Part shown: piece after piece, positions 21,867 to 26,651 of the stretch
Position numbering within the stretch: position 1 is the stretch's first letter
Layout of the letters: every line of letters begins with the position of its first letter
From: Clostridiaceae bacterium UBA6085
GTDB lineage: Bacteria; Bacillota; Clostridia; Clostridiales; Clostridiaceae
NCBI GenBank assembly: GCA_002428605.1
Contig: DIXH01000075.1
Coordinates: 21,887 to 48,537 of the forward strand
DNA: 26,651 bases
Reading direction: 5' to 3'
The notes under the pieces: generated by a model
What the model was told of the DNA's origin: nothing
Seen by the model: the letters and a program-made list of their open reading frames with translations, nothing else
Database searches by the model: none
Position numbers and translations under genes: made by a program

Positions 21867-22396
21867 GTGTAAATTCGCTCCTTTCCAACTCTTGAGGTAT
21901 AGCAGGGATCCTTCCCTACATCAGGTTATGTTGTCCTGATGGTCATCAGTACTATGTTCCCCTCTGACTCCCTTCCGCCAGGTTCCCATTTCGATTCACC
22001 TTATAGGGTTCCTCTTTACGGCCAGTTGGTCGTGACGGGGAGGGTCTCCCCAGTTCCGTTCAATTGCTTTCCCAACATGTCGATTCCCATACTCCGGGAG
22101 ATTCTTTGGTGCTGACTTCCAAGTTCATGGCACCTTCCGTGGCCTTCACCCAATCTAGACAGGTTCGGCTTCTCCTTGTCTGCTTTCGCAGTTTTTTATG
22201 ACGAAGCTGCAGAATTCACTTGATGTTACAACCTGTTGGTTTGCTCGCCCGACTTTCATCGGTACTTTTTCACAGGGCTTCAACCTTAGAATTTCTCCAC
22301 CAGTTGCCTGATAGCTACTGAGCATCTTGGTATTTACTCAGACTGGACTTTCACCAGTTAGCAGTTGACGGCCTGCTGGGCACGCCTAGATAATCC

Positions 22397-22424
22397 AAAG
22401 CCCCCGGCAACCGCCGGGGGCTTT
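22397..22424 (-). terminator. terminator of the NSS transporter gene
   Basis: AAAGCCCCCGGC pairs with GCCGGGGGCTTT around AACC (plus-strand sequence). Very strong stem, short T run. The intron begins about 12 bases further downstream in the same orientation. Confidence 0.85.
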
Positions 22425-22440
22425 CTTCATACCTGGTATG

Positions 22441-23844
22441 CTATATGCTGATCACTCCAATTGCATTTAGGAAAACAATAAGAAGAAGTACCGGTGTCAC
22501 GAATTTAAGGAGAATGTGGTAAACAGGGGCAAGCCGTGAATCACCACCATTGCTCTCTCCGCCAAATGACAGGCCTAAATCCCTTGTCTTTACCTTCCAC
22601 CCCACAAATATCGCTATGAGAAGACCTCCCACCGGAAGGAATATGTTCGAGGACAGGTAATCGAAGAAGTCAAAGAAACTCTTCCCATAAATCATTGCTG
22701 ATCCGAACAGGCTTTCAGGGTGTACTGTAAGCGCACCTACTGCCAGGATGACTGCAGAAATTGAAATAACAGCATTTCTTCTGCTGATACCAAGCTCTTC
22801 AGTAAGCACTATAACCGGAACCTCAACCATTGAAATCATTGCTGTGGTCGCAGCAATGGCAGCAAGACTGAAAAACAGGACGAGAAGCACATTCCCAAAA
22901 GGAATCAGTGAAAACACGAGCGGGATAGTGTTGAAGAGAAGCCCCGGTCCGCCACCTGGCTCAAGCCCGAAGGTGAATACGACCGGGAATACCGCGAGAC
23001 CTGCCAGAAGCGAAACCATCGTATCAGACACTGCCACCTTGAAGGCGGTATTGACTATCCTGTTATCCTCGTTGAAATAGCTTCCGTATGTTATCATGGT
23101 CCCCATTCCTAGAGACAGCTTGAAGAAGGATAATCCGAGGGCAGTAAGTATGACTGAAGGTGAGATCTTTGAAAAATCCACACCCATCAGGAAATCCAGT
23201 CCTTTTCCTGCACCTTCCAGAGTAAGGGACCTTGCTGCGATTATCACTATAAGGATAAGCAGGACCGGCATCAGAGTCTTTGTCACCCTCTCTATACCCT
23301 TCTTGACTCCGGCTACAAGTATTATCGTAACCACAGCTACTGCAGCTGCCTGCCATGCAAATGGCGCGAAGGCGCCTCCCACAGTGCTTCCGAACTGAGC
23401 TTCCACTGCTTTTCCGGCCTCATCGAAAGGCATCGTTGAAAGCACCCTGAAATCCCCTCTTATAGCCTTCAGGACATACGAGTAAACCCAACCTGCCACA
23501 GAGCTGTAGAAGAACATTATGAGAAGTGCTGACATCATTCCCATGAAGCCTATGATCCTCCAGAACCTGGATGCCTTCAGCTTTTTGAATACGCCTACGG
23601 CATTCGCCCTGGTTGTCTTTCCCAGATAGAATTCCGCTATCATTATGGGGACACCCACAAGGACAACGCTTATCAGGTAGACAAGTATGAATGCGCCGCC
23701 GCCGTTCTGGCCTGTAAGATACGGGAATTTCCAGATGTTTCCAAGCCCTACAGCCGAACCCAGAGTGGCAAAGAATACCGCAAGTCCGGAGGAGAATGTC
23801 TCCCTTCCCGGCCTCGCACCGTTTTTAATCGATTTATCAGTCAT
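22441..23844 (-). CDS. neurotransmitter:sodium symporter (NSS) family transporter
   Basis: This 467-aa membrane protein has about 12 helices and the NSS signature in helix 1 (GSAVGLGNIWKFPYLTGQNGGGAF), with the unwound region that binds Na+ and substrate. It imports a small solute, most likely an amino acid, with Na+. Bacterial members (LeuT, MhsT, TnaT) carry amino acids; substrate cannot be read from sequence. The longest frame begins far upstream at 23898, but GAGGT seven bases before ATG 23844 favours MTDKSIKNG, which places helix 1 at the usual distance. It is monocistronic, with a strong terminator. Confidence 0.9.
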   Translation of the reverse strand: MTDKSIKNGARPGRETFSSGLAVFFATLGSAVGLGNIWKFPYLTGQNGGGAFILVYLISVVLVGVPIMIAEFYLGKTTRANAVGVFKKLKASRFWRIIGFMGMMSALLIMFFYSSVAGWVYSYVLKAIRGDFRVLSTMPFDEAGKAVEAQFGSTVGGAFAPFAWQAAAVAVVTIILVAGVKKGIERVTKTLMPVLLILIVIIAARSLTLEGAGKGLDFLMGVDFSKISPSVILTALGLSFFKLSLGMGTMITYGSYFNEDNRIVNTAFKVAVSDTMVSLLAGLAVFPVVFTFGLEPGGGPGLLFNTIPLVFSLIPFGNVLLVLFFSLAAIAATTAMISMVEVPVIVLTEELGISRRNAVISISAVILAVGALTVHPESLFGSAMIYGKSFFDFFDYLSSNIFLPVGGLLIAIFVGWKVKTRDLGLSFGGESNGGDSRLAPVYHILLKFVTPVLLLIVFLNAIGVISI

Positions 23845-23950
23845 TTTATACCTCATTGTGTTTATTAGCCAATACATATGGCAGTAGAATATTACCATAT
23901 GCGAGGAAAACAGACAATATGGATTATGGTTTCAGGCGTTTCCGTATACA

Positions 23951-23976
23951 AAAAAACAAGGGCGCATAATGCGCCC
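23951..23976 (-). terminator. terminator of the CNNM/CorC-type gene
   Basis: GGGCGCA and TGCGCCC pair around TAA, and the minus strand continues with a long T-rich tract (TTGTTTTTT). It starts within a few bases of the stop codon. Confidence 0.9.
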
Positions 23977-23981
23977 CTCAG

Positions 23982-25334
23982 CTAATAACCACCGGAATCC
24001 TCGTACGAAACAGGTTCGCTGTCGTCATCCTTTCTTTTATCCTCGGGTCTTATCGTCACCTTAAGTTCCTTGATCCTTTTCCCGGACATCTTCAGAACCT
24101 TTAGCTCAGTTCCCTGATGTACCACAGTGTCGCCCTTGACAGGCACCCTTCCAAGCTTTTCTATGACATAGCCGCCAAGTGAATCAGTATTCTCGGAATA
24201 GAGCTCGAGCCCTGACCTGTCATTGAAGTCATCTATCGACACGAGCCCGTCGACTATGAATATGTTGTCAGTCACCTTGTTCATGTATCCATCTATGGTG
24301 TCATGCTCGTCATACATGTTTCCTACGATTTCTTCAAGGAGGTCTTCGATTGTCACGATCCCTGAAAATCCGCCGTACTCGTCGATAAGGACTGCAAGCT
24401 GCTGTTTTTTGCCCTGCATCTCCTTGAATAGGTCATCGATATATTTGGTCTCAGGTGCGAACATGGGCTTCCTCAGAAGGCTTTCAAGGTTGCCGGGCTT
24501 TCCGGTGTTGGTTATCCTTCTGAAAAGGTCCTTGACATACAAGATGCCGATTATGTTGTCCACATCCTCATCGTAAAGAGGGATTCTTGAAAAATTGCTG
24601 TTTATCGCCTTTGTGACAATATTGTTTACGGGCTCCTGCATTGAGATCATGTCCACTTCAGTTCTTGGGGTCATGACTTCCCTTGCAAGCTTGTTGTCGA
24701 ATTCGAGGATGCCTTCCAGCATGTCCCTCTCAGTCTGGTTTATTACTCCTTTTTCTCTGCCGACCTCAATCAGGGACTTTATTTCCTCAAGAGAAACCTC
24801 CTGGTCCAAAGTGTCTGAGTGGATTCCTATAAGCTTTGCGAAGAAGCTTGTCGACGCGCTGAGAAACTTGACAAACGGTCTTGCAACAACCGACACGACC
24901 CTTATGACCCCGATGGCGCTCAAGGCTGTCTTCTCAGGATTCTGGAGTGCCATCCTCTTTGGGAGCAGCTCACCGAACACCAGCGTGAAATAGGATATTA
25001 TTATTGTGATCAGGACGACAGAAATAGTCTCGCTGTAAGGCACATTGAACCTTACAAGGAGTGCTCCCATTTCCTGCGCAAGTCCTGTAGCAGCCTGTGC
25101 GCTGGCGAAGAAACCGGCAAGAGTTATTCCAACCTGGATGGTTGAAAGGAAATCACTTGGTTTCTCGAGTATTTTTATTAGATTCCTTGCGTTCTTGTCA
25201 CCTGCCTCCGCCTTTACGCTTATCTTCGTCCTGTTTGATGATACTGTGGCCATCTCAGCCATGGCAAAGAACGAATTGACAAGTACCAGGACTATTATGA
25301 GGACTATCTGGGATATCAGTTCTGTTGTGCTCAT
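23982..25334 (-). CDS. HlyC/CorC family CNNM-domain membrane protein with CBS pair
   Basis: This 450-aa protein has an N-terminal DUF21/CNNM membrane domain (residues about 1-190; NSFFAMAEMATVSSNRTKI, GELLPKRMALQNPEK). A CBS pair follows (about 205-325; MTPRTEVDMISMQEPV, AVLIDEYGGFSGIVTIEDLLEEIVGNMYDE), then a CorC_HlyC domain (about 345-430). Such proteins are linked to Mg2+ or Co2+ efflux; the haemolysin name is historical. The ATG at 25334 is forced by the conserved N-terminus, but GGAG lies about 14 bases away, so translation may be weak. A possible extended -10 (TGC then TAAAAT, about 25375-25383) lies between hydF and this gene. Confidence 0.88.
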   Translation of the reverse strand: MSTTELISQIVLIIVLVLVNSFFAMAEMATVSSNRTKISVKAEAGDKNARNLIKILEKPSDFLSTIQVGITLAGFFASAQAATGLAQEMGALLVRFNVPYSETISVVLITIIISYFTLVFGELLPKRMALQNPEKTALSAIGVIRVVSVVARPFVKFLSASTSFFAKLIGIHSDTLDQEVSLEEIKSLIEVGREKGVINQTERDMLEGILEFDNKLAREVMTPRTEVDMISMQEPVNNIVTKAINSNFSRIPLYDEDVDNIIGILYVKDLFRRITNTGKPGNLESLLRKPMFAPETKYIDDLFKEMQGKKQQLAVLIDEYGGFSGIVTIEDLLEEIVGNMYDEHDTIDGYMNKVTDNIFIVDGLVSIDDFNDRSGLELYSENTDSLGGYVIEKLGRVPVKGDTVVHQGTELKVLKMSGKRIKELKVTIRPEDKRKDDDSEPVSYEDSGGY

Positions 25335-25416
25335 AGGTATGTGCAGTTCTCCTTCTCTGTGCTTGATGACTATATTTTAGCACAAATGTCGCCTGCATGC
25401 GCTTTTTACATCTTTC

Positions 25417-26625
25417 TTACTCCAGGAGCCCTTCGAATTCAGGAAATGGTGATATGCTCCTTGCAAGTATCCCGTTCATGTAGGCTATGGCAATCCCGTA
25501 GTTTGTCATAGGAATTCCTTCTGCCTTTGCATAGCTAAGCCTGGACTGAATCTCCCTTTCGTTCAGCATGCAGCCTCCGCAATGAACAACCAGTCTATAC
25601 TCTGAAAGATCCCTCCTGAAGCCGGTTCCACTCGTGAACTCAAATTTCACTACCTTTCCAGAGTGTTTCAATATCCACTTTGGCAGCTTTACCGTACCTA
25701 TGTCATCACATTGCCTGTGGTGTGTGCAGCCCTCGGAAATAAGAACCTTGTCTCCATCCGACAGTGAATCAAGGATTTTCGCAGCCCTTATCGCCTCTGA
25801 CAGGCTACCCTTGTAGCGTGCGAAGAGAATGGAGAAGCTTGTGAGTGGAATATCCTCGGGGATCTCCTTTTTCACCTTTTCAAAAACCTGGCTGTCAGTG
25901 ACCACAAGCCTGGGTCTTACTGACAGGGAACGAAGCGTCCTGTCGATTCCGTCCTCCTTGATGACCATTGCACAGGCCCCGGCTTCAAGTATGTCCCTTA
26001 TTACCTGCTGCTGCGGCAGAATAAGTCTTCCCTTCGGAGCTGCAGAATCAATGGGAACTATAAGCAGAACTACATCTCCCGGCAGGATGAGGTCAGCCAC
26101 GAGCTTCCTTTCACCTGTGCACTGGGGCACCATCCTTGCAAGCATTTCCTTCAGTTCATTGATGTTTGCCTTTGTTTCGGCGCTTACAGATATGGAAGGG
26201 CTTTCATCCTCCGACTGAACCCTTTTCCCTCCGAGGTCGCACTTGTTGTAGACCGTTATGCAGGGTATCTTCTTTTCCTTGAGTACCGCCAGGATTTCTT
26301 CATCGAAACCATTCCTGCCTTCTGTTGAGTCGACTACAAGCACAGCTATGTCGGTCTTTCCCAGCACCTGATATCCCTTTTCAACCCTTTGCCTTCCAAG
26401 TTCCCCGACATCATCAAGCCCGGGGGTGTCTATTATAACAACCGGCCCTAACGGAAGTAGCTCCATGGATTTGTATACAGGGTCTGTGGTCGTTCCAAGT
26501 ACTTCGGATACTATTGCTAGGTCCTGTCCCGTTATCGCGTTGATCAGGCTTGATTTCCCGGAATTCCTTCTTCCGAATATTCCTATATGTACCCTTTCAG
26601 AGCTCGGTGTGTTATTGAGTCCCAT
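25417..26625 (-). CDS. hydF: [FeFe]-hydrogenase maturation GTPase HydF
   Basis: The 402-aa protein is the scaffold on which HydE and HydG build the 2Fe subcluster of [FeFe]-hydrogenase. It has an N-terminal TrmE-like GTPase domain (GRRNSGKSS Walker A, DTPGLDD, NKCD), a dimerisation region, and a C-terminal iron-sulfur domain. The cluster motif CxHx45HCxxC is complete: Cys300, His302, His348, Cys349, Cys352. AGGAGGAG lies directly upstream of the ATG. It implies a hydrogen-evolving or -consuming anaerobe. HydE, HydG or hydrogenase genes may lie just right of the window; none is inside. Confidence 0.96.
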   Translation of the reverse strand: MGLNNTPSSERVHIGIFGRRNSGKSSLINAITGQDLAIVSEVLGTTTDPVYKSMELLPLGPVVIIDTPGLDDVGELGRQRVEKGYQVLGKTDIAVLVVDSTEGRNGFDEEILAVLKEKKIPCITVYNKCDLGGKRVQSEDESPSISVSAETKANINELKEMLARMVPQCTGERKLVADLILPGDVVLLIVPIDSAAPKGRLILPQQQVIRDILEAGACAMVIKEDGIDRTLRSLSVRPRLVVTDSQVFEKVKKEIPEDIPLTSFSILFARYKGSLSEAIRAAKILDSLSDGDKVLISEGCTHHRQCDDIGTVKLPKWILKHSGKVVKFEFTSGTGFRRDLSEYRLVVHCGGCMLNEREIQSRLSYAKAEGIPMTNYGIAIAYMNGILARSISPFPEFEGLLE

Positions 26626-26651
26626 TTCTTCTCCTCCTAGAACCTGAAGTC

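Larger units (their letters stand above)
20475..22385 (-). mobile_element. group II intron with reverse transcriptase
   Basis: On the minus strand the element starts near GCGTGCCCAGCAGG (22385), like the GTGTGCCC start of many bacterial group II introns. About 500 bases of structured RNA, the reverse transcriptase ORF in domain IV, and a canonical domain V (20529-20496) follow. Total length is about 1.9 kb. The 5' end is good to a few bases; the 3' end is not fixed because a standard domain VI stem is not obvious before the lexA hairpin. It lies in the intergenic region between convergent lexA and the NSS transporter, in transporter orientation and just after the latter's terminator, so it breaks no gene. 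Confidence 0.88.

Noticed and set aside
20475..22385. Assignment of the intron to class C because it follows a terminator
   Set aside because: The terminator context fits, but the reverse transcriptase core sequence does not look like the class C proteins I know, so the class is left open.
1..26651. CRISPR arrays, tRNA and rRNA genes
   Set aside because: No regularly spaced direct repeats, tRNA-like T-loop/CCA patterns or rRNA segments were seen on reading both strands.

Overview
The window looks like the chromosome of a strictly anaerobic member of the Clostridia; I cannot name the genus. The evidence is an HydF maturase for [FeFe]-hydrogenase, a clostridial-type flavodiiron protein, a Firmicutes-type LexA box, strong AGGAGG ribosome binding sites and many TTG starts. 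No rRNA, tRNA or CRISPR array was seen.

Bases 1-8400 are ordinary chromosome. An RpiR/SIS regulator faces left. An alpha-barrel prenyltransferase/squalene-oxidase-like protein, a DUF3784-like membrane protein, a nitronate monooxygenase and a lipoprotein face right. A compact three-gene operon (MarR regulator, VOC ring-cleaving dioxygenase, alpha/beta hydrolase) matches the MhqR-MhqO-MhqD quinone/catechol stress type, with a perfect operator over its promoter. A convergent flavodiiron protein (fprA) detoxifies O2 or NO.

Bases 8400-14600 form a visibly more AT-rich accessory region. Its core is an old tandem duplication of a small cassette: TetR regulator, 128-aa YggT-like membrane protein, charged Lys/Glu/Ala helical protein, and a 21-27-aa hydrophobic peptide missed by length cut-offs. 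Copy 1 has a truncated TetR and no dodecin. Copy 2 has an intact TetR and also a dodecin (flavin-storage protein). A decayed DUF5050-like gene and a solitary tyrosine recombinase follow. I consider the duplicated cassette the best candidate for an undescribed system, probably an envelope or redox stress module. That function is inference.

Bases 14700-20480 hold small membrane proteins and regulators: a two-helix protein, a 511-aa XRE-type regulator divergent from a small exported peptide, an XRE/DUF2975 pair, a CPBP protease, deoD, and lexA with its LexA box. Bases 20475-22385 hold a group II intron whose reverse transcriptase lacks an endonuclease domain, wedged between the terminators of lexA and a sodium symporter. 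Bases 22441-26651 hold an NSS-family symporter, a CNNM/CorC-type membrane protein with CBS domains, and hydF, all leftward. Most transcription units end in clear hairpins, and the start codons given were chosen from Shine-Dalgarno spacing.
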